In this document: piece by piece, positions 1-10,838 of the stretch
Layout: every line of letters starts with the position of its first letter
Numbering within the stretch: the stretch's first letter is position 1
NCBI GenBank assembly: GCA_963969365.1
Contig: OZ017750.1
Span: forward strand, 3,162,001 to 3,226,000
From: Asterochloris sp. CNOR1
Taxonomy: Eukaryota; Chlorophyta; Trebouxiophyceae; Trebouxiales; Trebouxiaceae
Length of the DNA: 64,000 nt
Direction: 5' to 3'
The notes under the pieces: generated by a model
Database searches by the model: none
What the model was told of the DNA's origin: nothing
The model's input: only the letters and a program-made list of their open reading frames with translations
Made by a program: the position numbers and the translations under genes

Positions 1-1
1 G

Positions 2-3000
2 CACAGTGGACTGCATCGGGAGGTGGTGGGAGCAGGGCAGGCAGCGCAGACGGGGCTGCAGCTGGCGCCAGAGGGCAGCAGCGTCAGCCGGGCTGCAGCA
101 GAGCGCTCTTTGGCATCCACCCGGCCTGGTGGAGGCACAGGTGAGCAGAGGGCTGCGCTCTAGAGCTGTCTGCCAGAGCAATGTCTTCAGCCCAACAGAG
201 TCACAGCTGCAGTTGAGAGGTGCACGAGCAATGCCTGTGCCTGCAATCAGAGTCAATATGGTGTCCCTGTGGACCACACTGGCTCAAAGATGCATTGCAT
301 AGCGTTGCGTGGCGTTGCGTGGCTGCTGCTCAGCCTGCTGCAGTGCTCCTGCACAGTCTTTTCCAAATGTCCACAGGGAGGCGGGGCCTGCCTGCGACGA
401 GGCAGGTGTTGGCTGAACTGCTGCACGCCAAGGCAACAGCAGACCTTGCAGCAAGTCGCAGCGGGGCAGCCCCCCAGCCCCTGGCAGCCTTTGCTCTGCA
501 GCACCTGGGTCGCCAGCACGGCCTCGAACAAGGGCAGCAGCAGTGGCTGCAGCTGGCGGCAGCTGTGCGGCAGCACTGCAGCGATGTTGCAGTGGCCGCC
601 TTCGGAGTTGCCTGTGGGCTCATGGCTCCGGAGGAGGCGCCAGCAGCGCAGGCAGGGGCGCTGCTGTGGGCGCAGGGCCATGACCTCTCGCAGGCAAGCC
701 GCTGCCGCCTTGCTGTTGGATCTGGAGTGAGTGTGCTGTCTATTTGCTCAACAAGAGGTGCTGCTCATGTCAAGCGGCATGACCTTTTGCGGGCAGACCA
801 CTAGTGGCATCTTGTGAAATCCTGGTGCAGGCAGGCTGCCACGATGGTCTAGGACCAGACCTGTTGGGTTTCCATTGCATGAGGTGTTTACTTGCAGCAG
901 AAGAAGCTCAGCTTGTGGCACTCTCACTGCAGCATTCTACTGTCGCAGTCTGCCTGCATGCCAGTCTGCCGACCACTCCCCTGCCAAGGACTTGGCAGGC
1001 GCAGTCTCACCTGCCCACCTCTGGGCCGAAATCACAGCCCTCCTTTGGATTGACCCAGGCTGCACCCTCGTCTCTGCTGTCCAACCTGCCCAGCAGTCCT
1101 CTCACACAGCGAAGGTGTTCCTGCGCTGCCCACTGCAGGCATTGTACAACTTGCCCACCTCCCAGCCTTCTCTGCAGCAGTCTGCCTGGTGGGCCGAGGC
1201 CTGGCTGGGCGACCTCCAGATGCGGCTGCATCCCAGCCTGGCAGACCTCACCCACTTTGGCAGCCAGCCTGACGGCCTGAGCCCCGCAGCAGCAGCCATG
1301 GCCTGCATGCACCCAGTGGTGGAGCAGGTCATGGCTGACCTGGCAGGCACGCCGGGGATGGAGGCAGTGCTGGCCTGCACCGAGGGAGCAAGCTTTGGGC
1401 GCATTGCTGCGCGCGTGGAGCTCGGGGTCCCAGTGTCCCAGAATGAGGTGGGCAGTGTTGCGGAAACAAGTTGGCGGTGGTCTCCTGAACGGCCGGAGAA
1501 AACGGGCAGGGAAAGTGTTCATGTGTCAACAGGTAAGGTGGGTTGGAGTTGCAATGTTGCTGAATGAGGTCAGGCCCTCTGGGCAGGAGCTGCCAAGGCC
1601 TGCAGGTCAGGTCTCTGAGACACTTGCTCCACTGCTCCTGATAACAGCATGTCAAGCATTCAAGCCTGAAAGTGGCCTAAGTCTCAAGCTGGGGGTCCCT
1701 TGTGTCCCCTGAGGGTGGGCCGGTGAACTGGCAGCTGAATTTGTGCAGGCATGCAGAGTTGATGGCAGGCGCTGCCTGTATGAGTGCAACCTGCTGCAAT
1801 GAACAGAAGCTTGCGCGGCAGACTGGCATCAGCGGCAGTGCTGCAGTGCTCACTCCTGCTGCCTCCGCGATCGACAGCTGCCAGTGAATTCAAGCATGCC
1901 TTCAAATCTTCAATCCTGTGTGATGGCCTGCAGGCTCCTGAGCTGTATGCAATGGCGATGGCAGCTGCTGGTGCCCTGGGGGTCACAGAGGCGCCCGAGC
2001 TGTGGCTGCAGCCCAGCGCTCAGGCAGCTGTGCACTACCTGCGCATGCCCCTCCGGCGGTTCCATGGCTTGGATGGGGACCTGGGCTTTACAGTGAGTGC
2101 GCCGCATGTCTCAAAAAAACAACCTCAGCTGGTCCTGCCATGTATGCCTTGCGAGACTATATGCATTGACACTTCATGACAGCCTGCATGACCTGGAAGA
2201 TCGACCAAAGACGCATGCATCACAAAGGCATACGTTGTATTGCCTCTGGTGCAGCAGCGCCGCCGTACTCTACTGCCGAGTCCATACGCTCAGCTCTGCA
2301 ATGGGCGTTTGTCTGTGAGCTGTGTGCCACATAGGCAGCACATGCGCAGCAAATAGACGAAATAAGTCGGTGCACAGACAGCGCTTGTCTTTCTTCCGCT
2401 GCTCTGCAAACAAATCAGCATGTTGAGTTTAGGGCTGGCGGACAGGCTTCTGTCCTGTTGTGCAGGAAAAATTTGGCCTGCAAGGGGACCTTCTGGCTGT
2501 GCCTGAGCCGCAGCAGTCAGCGCCAGCACTTGTCATCACAAGTGCTGCAGTGGACCTTCTGAATCCCACGGAGCTCAAGGCCACCGTGACAGCTGCCCTG
2601 GCCTGCCATGTGGCTGGAGGTGAGTGGCATGTAGCAGCAGCGTGCAACAGCACACCACTGGGCATCGCACTGCCCACTGAAAGATGCCAGCAAAACTAGA
2701 AAACCAATTGATTGTGTAAGCACCCTGCTGCGCTGAGGCTGACCGATGCATGATTCAGGCAGGTTGCATTGTGGTGTACAGCAGCATTGTGATGGCGGTC
2801 TCCTGCTTTAAGACTGAGTGCATTGCTGGAATGCATCCTGCTAGTGGCAGCAGAGAGTGCCCTCTATCGCGTGCCAAAGTTTGATCATATGCAAGCAGCT
2901 CAGAGCACTATTTGATACGACCCATCCATGCTCTGATGCAGGTACGCAGAGCCTGATGCCTGCCACGCAGCCAGACAGCCAGCCGACAGGAGCAGCAGCG

Positions 3001-3725
3001 CGCAATGCAGGTGCTGCTCCGGTATCGCTGCTGCAGGGCAGGAGCCAGCAGCCAGTCCTCTCGATTGCAGCTGTGGCCACTGCAGCCAGCATTGCACTGC
3101 TGGCCCCTGGCCTGCTGCTGCAGCAGCTGCCGCCTGAGCTGCACCTGGTCTGGACACCGCTGCTGCTGCCTATGCTGCAGCGGGCTGCTAGTTACCTCCA
3201 CCTCACCACAGACAGGTGAGGTTTGACAACCTCCGTTTTACCTGCACTGCCACCAATGTGTAGGCGAGTCTTCAACTCTGCGGTTGAAGTGACGGTTCTG
3301 CACCTGCCCACGGGCTCAGATAGCCTGTGAAAGTATGCCATTCTTCATGACACCTGGAGCGGTGTGCCTGCAGGTTGACATTGAGAGCCATGCAGGATGA
3401 TGAGGCATGCATGTCCGCTGCTGTCAAGATGAGCCTAGGGTCCCAGTCTCTGGCCTCCCACGTGGACATTGCAGCCCTCATCCTTCAAGTGAGACGGAAC
3501 TGTTTGTCACAGGCTGTCCTGCAGTGGTGGCATCATGACTGATTGAGCTGAACAGAGGCTTGCTGGTGGATGCAGGCAAGGCGCCTCAACAATGTACAGA
3601 CAGCTGACATACTGCAGGCCCATACGAGTGACGCTGCAGCAGCCACCAGCAACAGTTTGCTCATGCTGCGTGTGCGCGAGATGCAGCGCTGGTACACAGG
3701 CACGAGTGCAACCCCTGACCAGTGA
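2..3725 (+). CDS. M48 peptidase-like protein, catalytically degenerate, 5' partial
   Basis: Multi-exon gene entering from the left edge. The 3' half follows the plastid M48 (PGM48-like) metallopeptidase family closely. Readable exons are about 1886-2092 (APELWLQPSAQAAVHYL, like the APDLYVRQSPVPNAYTL block), 2466-2619, 2942-3215, 3374-3488 and 3576-3725, ending TGA at 3723-3725. LTTDRLTLRAMQDD matches the family's LTCDRAALLVAQDP, and LLMLRVREMQRW matches the C-terminal LPVLRAREIDEW. The zinc site is gone: where the family has HELGH the protein reads ALACH, and the downstream Glu ligand (SAELTCDR in the family) is replaced in ASYLHLTTDR. Exons 2-140, 377-726 and about 1000-1452 are open and Ala/Gln-rich; they probably form the N-terminal part, but I recognise nothing in them. 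A hydrophobic segment at 3060-3130 could be membrane-associated. Inferred role: an inactive pseudoprotease. Exons before 1450 are uncertain. Confidence 0.62.
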
Positions 3726-3984
3726 TGTATGCAGTCAAGCTGTCCAGTTGCAGTTCCAGCTCATAAGTTGACATTGACCTTTGGAGATTGTGTTTTCCAC
3801 CCAAAGCTCTCACTTGCTTGTGCCCACCTTCCACTAAAGTACGACAGTCCTCATCATGCTATCAGTGCTTCACATTCAGTGCTTCAAAATCAAAGAATCA
3901 GCAGAGCGGGGGGAGCCCAGCTGTCATTCAGGCAGACTACCTGCTAGTTCAAAGCAATAAGCTGCTAGGGGAAAGGGCTACCAT

Positions 3985-5221
3985 TCAGGCAGAGGGCTTC
4001 GGCTGCAGGCCAAAGCCCAGGTCTGACATGAGCACATCTAAACGGGCAGGGTCAGAGAGGTACAGGAAACCAACCTGCAAGGAAAGTGGCCAGCATCAAC
4101 TTGTGTCTAAGGAGTGCATAAATTCCACTGAAATCTGCTTGTGCCGGCTGCCCAAGCAGTTTCTTGCTCCTTGCTCTGTGCTCAAGACAGGCTGCCTAGC
4201 TGAGCGCAAAAGCTACAGAGACCCTGAGGCTACAGGCTGGTGCCACTCACCAGGCACTCAAGTGCAGTGGCATTGCGGTAGGTGAGCGTGTGGGCCCCAC
4301 TGCGGGACAGCCTCTTGGGGATGGTTATTTTGGCGTTCTTGCCCCACTTGATGATCTCGCGCTCATGATCAGTCAGCAAGGGAGTGGCCTGCAGCTGCTC
4401 CAAGTACCGCTCCTGCAGGGGGAGCAACTGCAGCGCTGCATTGGGGGCCTTTCAGCAGAGCAGCCTCATGCAGTGGGGCGCCCTTTGCTGCGTTAGATTG
4501 TGCCGGGGAGTGCCTCACGCAAGCCTGGGCCAGGAGCTACCGCATTTCCCAGGCCTGGCCCCCAGTAGGACCCTTTTGCATGGGCCCCGCATGGTGCGCC
4601 CAGTCGCAGGTGGGAGCAGCTTACAGGGTCTCCTGGCGGCCCAGGCCAAGAGGCTTGTGGTCACAACACCCCTGCGAAACTTGGAAGGGTGGCCATCCTG
4701 CGGCTTGTCACAATTTCACAAACCAGACGTCCGCCTGAGGTGCAGGCCTCACCTGGGACTCTGCCCGAACCTCACGAATGACTGCATTGTAGTACAGGCC
4801 CGGCTTCTGTGGCGGGTGAAAGTGCCGTCGTCGTGTGTATAGCTGCAGCAGTGGCAACCAAAGGTTGGTAACTGAAACAATCACATGCCGGGCAAAAGCA
4901 GGGCCTGCACACCTCCCAGACAGAGTCACCAATAAATGCAAGGGACACCGCGTTCCATTTGGCTCTTATTTCGCTTCCAGATAGAAGAGGTGAAGGAAAG
5001 ATGGTTGGTGAGGTCTCTGCAGCACCGAGAACAATAGGCTGGACAACATTCATGATACAGCACATGGCCCATGTCAATTTTAGCTTGCCTGGGCTGGCGA
5101 CTGTGCCAAATCCCTTTGACAGGCAGACAGCTCGTAGGCCGGATCTCCCTGGACACAACGCAGGTGCTCTGTGCCGGCAGGGGTGATCTAGCAGCCGCAG
5201 CTGCACTCTCGACATCTGCAT
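3985..5221 (-). CDS. Mini-ribonuclease III (single RNase III domain), probably plastid-targeted
   Basis: Four exons read 5' to 3' on the minus strand: 5221-4913, 4842-4753, 4412-4251 and 4074-3985. They sum to 651 nt, giving 216 residues plus TGA, with all junctions in phase 0. The domain is the dsRNA-cleaving fold of bacterial/plastid mini-III, which trims 23S-type rRNA ends and intron RNA. Visible signatures are LAFIGDSVWE (the family's LAYIGDAVYE box with the catalytic Asp), LYTRRRHFHPP, IIKWGKNAKITIPKR (usual RGRNAK) and ATALECLVGFLYLSDPARLD (usual TALEALVGYLYL). No dsRNA-binding domain follows, as expected for mini-III. The first 45 residues are Arg/Ser/Leu-rich with few acidic residues, like a transit peptide. 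The start is the ATG at 5221, 91 bp from the divergent start of the PKA-R-like gene. A short extra intron inside exon 1 cannot be excluded. Confidence 0.88.
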
Positions 5222-5312
5222 GGGCTGAGCTTCATGCTGTGCCCATCGCTGACCTCTCCCTTGACTGGCCTGTCACAGAGCAGAAGTGAAGCATCTGGCT
5301 GCCTGATTCTAA
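5222..5312. promoter_or_regulatory. Compact divergent promoter between mini-III and PKA-R-like genes
   Basis: Only 91 bp separate the two proposed start codons, so both 5' UTRs and core promoters must overlap here or extend into the partner gene. No clear TATA box is visible. Either gene could have an additional upstream non-coding exon. Confidence 0.45.
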
Positions 5313-7620
5313 ATGCATGGGCATGTGAACCTGATCCTGCACCATCCCCATGGAGCCAGCTGCAGCTCGCACAAACACTTAAAAGATGCGCATGCACCCC
5401 TGGGTTTGGTAGCAGGCAAGGCAGAAGAGCAAGATGCTGTGCCGGAGCTTCCAGTCCAGACCGGGGGACTTGTGGAAGGCATGCCTGCCGGGTACAAGGC
5501 CAGGAGAAGGCATTCGGTGGGTGTCAGGTTGTAACGCCCGCCCGCCTGGCCGATGTTGCGGATGTCAAGCACCTCTGGTGGCGTGCAGGTCAGCGCAGAG
5601 GTGGCAAGCCTGGCCCTGGGGCAGCCAGTGCAGCTGCGCATGGTGGAGAAGGATGCTGCGGCAAAGGGGCGCATACAGGCTGCCATGCAGCACAGTTTCC
5701 TTTTTGCTGGTGAGGCTGGACCAACCTGCATGCTGATCCAGGCCTGGCCAGCATAGCTGTGCGCTCGCTGCATGCACTGGCCGCTTGTGCAGAGCCCTTG
5801 CGTGCGCAGGTCCTGACTCAGTCCCGCGCCTGCAGAGCTGGATGACACACAGCAGGCAGATGTGATTGAGGCCATGTTCAGGCGTGCCGTGAAGCAGGGC
5901 GAAGTCATCATCAGGCAAGTCCTCCATATGTGTGCTGCAGGAATGTGGTGTGCCTTGGCCTGTGGAAGCCTTAAGGTCTCGTGTCGCATCTAGCTCTGCT
6001 GCAGCGGAGAGTTGCAGGCTTGCAGAAACAGGCACAGGAGCTGGCTGGTGCACTCCACCCAGCAATCGAGCCTGCAGCGTGCAGAGCCGCCGCCATCACT
6101 GCAGGGGGTGTGCAATGCGGACCCTGATAGTCTACCAGACCCCTTGGTGCCGTGCTTCTCTGGACAGGGAGCGTGATCGTTCTGTGCTCCGCCTTGTGGT
6201 GTACGTCACAGACTGTTGTGGGAGTGTCCACGTCCTGCACCATGAGGTGCACAGCAGCCTCCTGTGCGGAACAGCTGCACACCTGCAATCCTGCGCCTGC
6301 AGGGAGGGTGAGGACGGCGACAACTTCTGGATGATTGAGAGCGGGATCTACAAAGCTGTGAAGCAGGCGTCCCAGGATGGGGAGCGCCTGCTGTTCAGAT
6401 ACGAGGGCAAGGGGGCGTTCGGGGAGCTGGCGCTGATGTACAACTGCCCGCGAGCGGCCACAGTGGTGGTGAACAGCTGGCCTCAAGCTGTGGTGCACTG
6501 TGGCTGCAAGGCCCACTGCAAGACTTCAGTGCACTTTTGTTGTGGCTCAAGAGCAGTGCAGGAGTCACTGGCCAGACCTGAATGCCGTAGATGTGTGGGT
6601 GGGGCACTCCTCATGGTCCAGGCAGGGATGCAATGCTTTCTGAGCTTCAGCAGACCTCTGATCTGGTCAGACAAAGGGTTGGCCCCATCCATATGTAAGG
6701 TAGCTGCACCCATTCAGCTGCTGCACCTTCTGCCAGCCTCACAGGTTCGTGGACCGTGCTGCAGGCCGAAGCGGAGGGCGTGTTGTGGGGCCTGGACAGG
6801 GTTACCTTCAGGAACATCATTTTGGTATCCACCATGCAGAAGAGGGAGCATTATGAAGAGACGCTGGCAGGCATGAGCCTGTTAGGGGACATGACGGCTG
6901 AGCAGCGTGCTGTCATTGCTGACTGCCTTTCAGCAGAGGTCTTCCAGGTCAGAGATGCACTCCTGAGCCTCCCGGTTGTGCACCTCAGGCAGCGCATGCC
7001 GGCCGCAACGGGATCAAGGCTGCCTCACCTGGCTGCATGCAACAAGCTCTTGTCTCCTGACGGTGATGTCAGTCATGCAGGATGGGGAGACGATCCTGAG
7101 GCAGGGCGAGGGGCTCACAAGCACATCCAAGTTTTATCTTGTGGAAAGCGGCACTGTGGAATGCTGGAAGGATTTCACAGTGAGCATTTGGCCCAGCCTG
7201 GCAGAAGCCAATGGGGCAAGCAAGAGCCACCTGCTGGCGCAATGCATGGTCTCCGAACCTTACCCTCTTAGCCTGAAATGGCGTGCTGAATGTTGCAGGG
7301 CACCAGAAAGCTTGTCAAGACCATTGAAGCAGGGGGTTTCTTCGGTGAAGTGGCCCTGGTCAAGAAAATTGACAGCAGGGCAGCAGATTGCATAGCTAAG
7401 GGGCGCGTAAAGGCAAGCTACTGTTTTCAAAAAATTCATATTGTTCAGGGCCGGTTCTGAGTTCCAGCAAGACCTGGTGCAGGCGCTGTCAATGGGACGC
7501 GATGCGTTTGAGAGACTCATGGGCCCGACAGAGCAGATATTGTCCAAGCACCTTGAGGAGTATGAGCGCATCAATGTAGCTGCCAGCAGCTCTGAAAGCA
7601 GTGCAGCCCAGGTGGTCTAG
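5313..7620 (+). CDS. cAMP/cGMP-dependent protein kinase regulatory subunit-like protein (two cyclic-nucleotide-binding domains)
   Basis: Eight exons: 5313-5516, 5589-5709, 5836-5914, 6303-6468, 6765-6947, 7081-7179, 7299-7406 and 7483-7620. They total 1098 nt, a 365-residue protein ending TAG. An N-terminal linker carries KARRRHSVSAE, the R-R-x-S inhibitor/substrate site that occupies the kinase catalytic cleft; here it is a serine, so the type that can be phosphorylated. Domain A has the phosphate-binding cassette FGELALMYNCPRAATV with its conserved Glu and Arg. Domain B has FGEVALVKKIDSRAADCIA, where Glu and Arg remain but the P-R-A-A-T core is altered. The C terminus (ALSMGRDAFERLMGP) matches the family's closing helix. 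There is no kinase domain, so the protein would act in trans on a cytosolic kinase. No dimerisation/docking helix is evident at the short N terminus. Intron 3 starts with GC (see findings). An upstream first exon is possible. Confidence 0.9.
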
Positions 7621-7707
7621 GACTGGCAGCGCTGCCACACTATGCAGCGCTACTATGGCTGGGCGCATGTGGCAGAGGCAGCCCGACAGCTGTGCGACAG
7701 CGACAAA

Positions 7708-10089
7708 CTAGTCAGTGGGCAGCTGTGCGGCCACCAGGGCTTGCAGTGCAGCCAGGCCGCCCCTCTTTTCTAGCTCAACTATCTTCTCTGCAGCTATGAA
7801 CGCATTGCTCTGCCTCTCAGCTAGCACAATTGCTACAGCTGCTGCCCGTATGCTGCCGCCTGAACAGCGCGCCAGGTCGAACAGATGGAATGACTCCATT
7901 TCAAGGGACAGCGCTGATGGATGCTGGGCCGCCAGCAGCTGTAAGAGGTCCTCATTCCTGTCGTCGAAATCTGTTGTTGACCGACCCTGCAAGCAGGCCG
8001 CCAGTCCCTTGTCAGATGGCTAGACTGTCACAGTGAGGACACACGTTAACTTTAGCAGCAGGTCTGGGCAGCTGCATTGCAATCAGACTCTGCAAGCAAC
8101 AGCATGCCAAAACGCTCAGATGGCTGAGTGCGGGGCAGCAGAAGTGGCTGCTGCCTTCCCACAAAAGGCACCACGCAGACTGGCAAAGTGAGCTGAACAG
8201 CACATCGTTCTGCAGCCCTCGTTGTAGCGCAGAGCCACATGTCATGCACAAGCAGCTCTGTTCACGGAAACATGCACGGGAGCAGTGACCTGCACCTGCG
8301 AGCTGTAGAAGCTGTCTGCTGACACGTTCAGCCCCTGCAGTATGGAGGTCTCCCTGCTTGCTGCCGCTTGAAGCTTCTCAAGTAGCAGCCCCGACAGCTC
8401 AGCATCGCTGGGGACAGGCTGGGAGATGATGTATGGCGGCCGAGTCCCCTGGCTGCCGGTGGTGGCTGCCCCATGACTGCTCAGGCGGTCGGCATCAGCC
8501 TGCTCTGTGCCCTGGCTCCCTGCCTCTGAGGTTTCACCCCGCGAGCCAAAAGCATCAGGGTCTCGCCTACAGAAGTCACATTCATGAGGACTTTGAACGC
8601 CTGCCTTTTAAGGGGAAGCCAGGGGAGGTTGTGCAGTGCCATCGGTGCTGTCCGGCAGGGCAGCAAGTCCTATAGCCATCACGCGCATGCCTGCATGAGG
8701 AACGCCTCCCAAGGCAGCAGCCATACATGCTGTGAGCAGTGGCGGTGTGCAGCCGGAGACTAGCTGTTCAACCCTCCACTCCACACTGGGACAGCTGACA
8801 CACAGCAATGCCTGAACTCTTGAAGATGTTGGCTCCCTCCTAGCTGCAGGTATGCCGACATCTGCCGCCCTGTGGCTGCAGCATGGCCACTGGCTGCAGG
8901 TGATCTGCTGCCAGCTATCTCTCAACCATTGCGGCTTGAGGTCATTGCTCTTGGATGAAGTCAATGCAGTTCCTTGGTTGGCACGGAACATGGCAGACGG
9001 GATTGTGAGCTTCACAGCACCAGCACACCCCTGGGCCAGCCCTGTACGCCTGCCTCAGGGACCCTCAGCCCACTCCCACCTGACGCTAATGGAGCCCTCG
9101 GTGGCCACCACCAGGCTGCCAAGGGATGCAGGCGGCTGCAGTCCGCCGCAGGTGCCCACCCGGACAAAGGCCATGGGGCCATCAACCACTGCCCTGCAGA
9201 AGCATGCACAACTGCCTGAACTTCTGGACCTTACAGCTGGGCTGGCAGGCTGTCCAGGTGCACCTTGAAACGCCTCCACCTGCAGTAGCATGTACATGTA
9301 GCAGAGATCAGCTTTCAGAAAAGGCATTCAGTCCAGCAGGTGTAAATCCTAAGCTTCACGTCTAGGGCTGTGCAGCAAGGCATACACAGCATGCAGCAGC
9401 ATGCTCTGTGCCAAGCTGCATACAGGAGCACATATTCTGGGATGGTAAAATGCAGCCTCTCCCTTTGCCTGCTGCTCTGCCAGTGCCCTGAGCTCACGAA
9501 CTGCAGGGTGCTTGTGGCTCTGAAGGCAGTGCCTGCCTCAATCTGCAGCATGCTCGGTGCACAGCATGGCTTGCCTGCATTCTCTCACCACGAAGTCCAT
9601 GTTGGCTGCCCCCATCAAGGTGCTCACAATGCTGACAGGTGTACCTTGAAAGCCGCCTGCAGCATGCGGGCCCACGATTAGAAGGCACTTGCACCCCTGT
9701 TCCTACACCTGACCGCATCAGCTTGCCCACAATGCTGACAGCTGTGTCCTGAACGCTGCCTGCAGCATGCGGACCCTTCCCGAAAAGGTGGCAGTCCCCC
9801 TCTGTGACTACAGACGTCAAGGGGCAGCCCTGCCAGTGTTGCGGAGCAGCTGGCGCTGCTCCAAAGAAGTCTAAGGGCACAGTTGTAGTGCTCCAGTCAT
9901 AGTGCTCCGATGTCCCAATGGTGGGCACAGGCCTGGTAGCATGGCCATGGCACCTGTGATGGTCAGGAAACCTCTGCCGGACTCCAGCTGGAAGAGGCTC
10001 TGCTGAGAGTCCAGCTCCTCAGCCAGAAGGATGGCTCGCTTGGTGCTTCCCACAGATAGGATCCTGTTGGCGACCTCCCCTGGCTGCAT
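7708..10089 (-). CDS. Uridine/nucleoside phosphorylase-like protein (PNP_UDP_1 family)
   Basis: Readable minus-strand exons are 10089-9954, 9656-9575, 9193-9080, a poorly resolved one or two near 8850-8820, one at about 8440-8296 and 7986-7708 (stop TAG). The family phosphorolyses uridine or related nucleosides to base plus ribose-1-phosphate. Signatures are GEVANRILSVGS (phosphate-binding N terminus), ESGRGFLTITGG, VRVGTCGGL (the conserved RxGTxGG strand), LNVSADSFYSSQG, FDDRNE and LSLEMESFHLFDLA (the ribose-binding ExE region). SNAFI near the C terminus also matches. The intron after DFVVREC begins GCAAGC and only this donor keeps the frame. A second partial copy of exon 2 sits in intron 1. 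I start at the ATG at 10089 because it directly precedes the domain; a 5' exon toward 10250 is possible. Confidence 0.82.
9714..9775 (-). repeat. Partial duplicate of phosphorylase exon 2 inside intron 1
   Basis: Read on the minus strand, an acceptor (gcatgctgcag) is followed by a block resembling the start of the true exon 2 (9656-9575): GSVQDTAVSIV against GFQGTPVSIV, after which the two diverge and a GT follows. About 55 bp aligns, including the acceptor. It looks like a tandem exon duplication in decay or a minor alternative exon. Confidence 0.6.
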
Positions 10090-10838
10090 ATGCAGGAGGG
10101 AGCACCATCTGCTGAGGGGACGCTTCAGAAAAGTGTGAGCCAGCAATGAGGAGAGTAAAGCAGTGTGCAGGCGTCAACAATTGGGTTGGTCTTGCAACTG
10201 ATGATGGTAGGGCTGACCACAAATGGCAGGCACGGTGCCATTGCAATGGCTCACCCTGGTTGCCAGATGATAGGTTCTGCCCTCGCTGTCCCGAGGAAAG
10301 TTTGCATCATGGAAAGATGTCCTTGGCTGTTTCACTGTCAGAGTAGACTCTGCTGAGTCCTCTGCCCTGACAATGCAGATCCTGCATCACAGTGGGGAAG
10401 GAATTTTGCAGCATGTCAGCAGAGTATGTGCAAAGGGATTTCCTCTGTTTGATAGGTTGTCTCCAGCTTGCTGTAGTCTCCTGGTTGCCTTGCAGAGACA
10501 ATCCAGGCGAGACTGTCTTCATCATAAGCATGAAATGCACCTGCAGGGTTTGACCCTGAAGCTCCTCCCAGCAGGATGAAGAACATTGCATTTAAGCTGC
10601 CGCAGATCTCTAAAAGGAGGGCGATCCATGGCGACTTCAAGCACACCACCTCGATGTGGTTTCCAAGCTTGACTTTGACCAACTACCAACTGCTGTGGTA
10701 AAAATTTGGCCTGTTTCGCAAAACCTTGCAAAGCCGACAATTTCAACATCTGTCTAAAGGCACCTGAAGCAAGAACTTAGGTGTTTCGTGTACTGCTGAT
10801 CTTGTCCCTTCAACCTGCTTGCTTCACTGTGAATCGTC
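10090..10838. promoter_or_regulatory. Divergent intergenic region between phosphorylase and formate dehydrogenase
   Basis: About 750 bp lie between two divergent start codons. Open frames exist on both strands (for example minus 10591-10307) but none resembles a known protein, keeps a coherent composition or joins to a neighbour. I read it as upstream regulatory sequence and 5' UTRs, possibly with a short 5' exon of the phosphorylase. No clear motif seen. Confidence 0.4.

Noticed and set aside
6-804. Several overlapping long frames on both strands in the first kilobase as separate genes
   Set aside because: High GC and CAG/CTG-rich sequence opens several frames at once. Only the frame continuing across consistent splice sites into the M48-like region was kept.
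10307-10682. A minus-strand gene between the phosphorylase and FDH
   Set aside because: Two overlapping frames of under 95 codons, no domain, no good splice connection, and composition like non-coding sequence.
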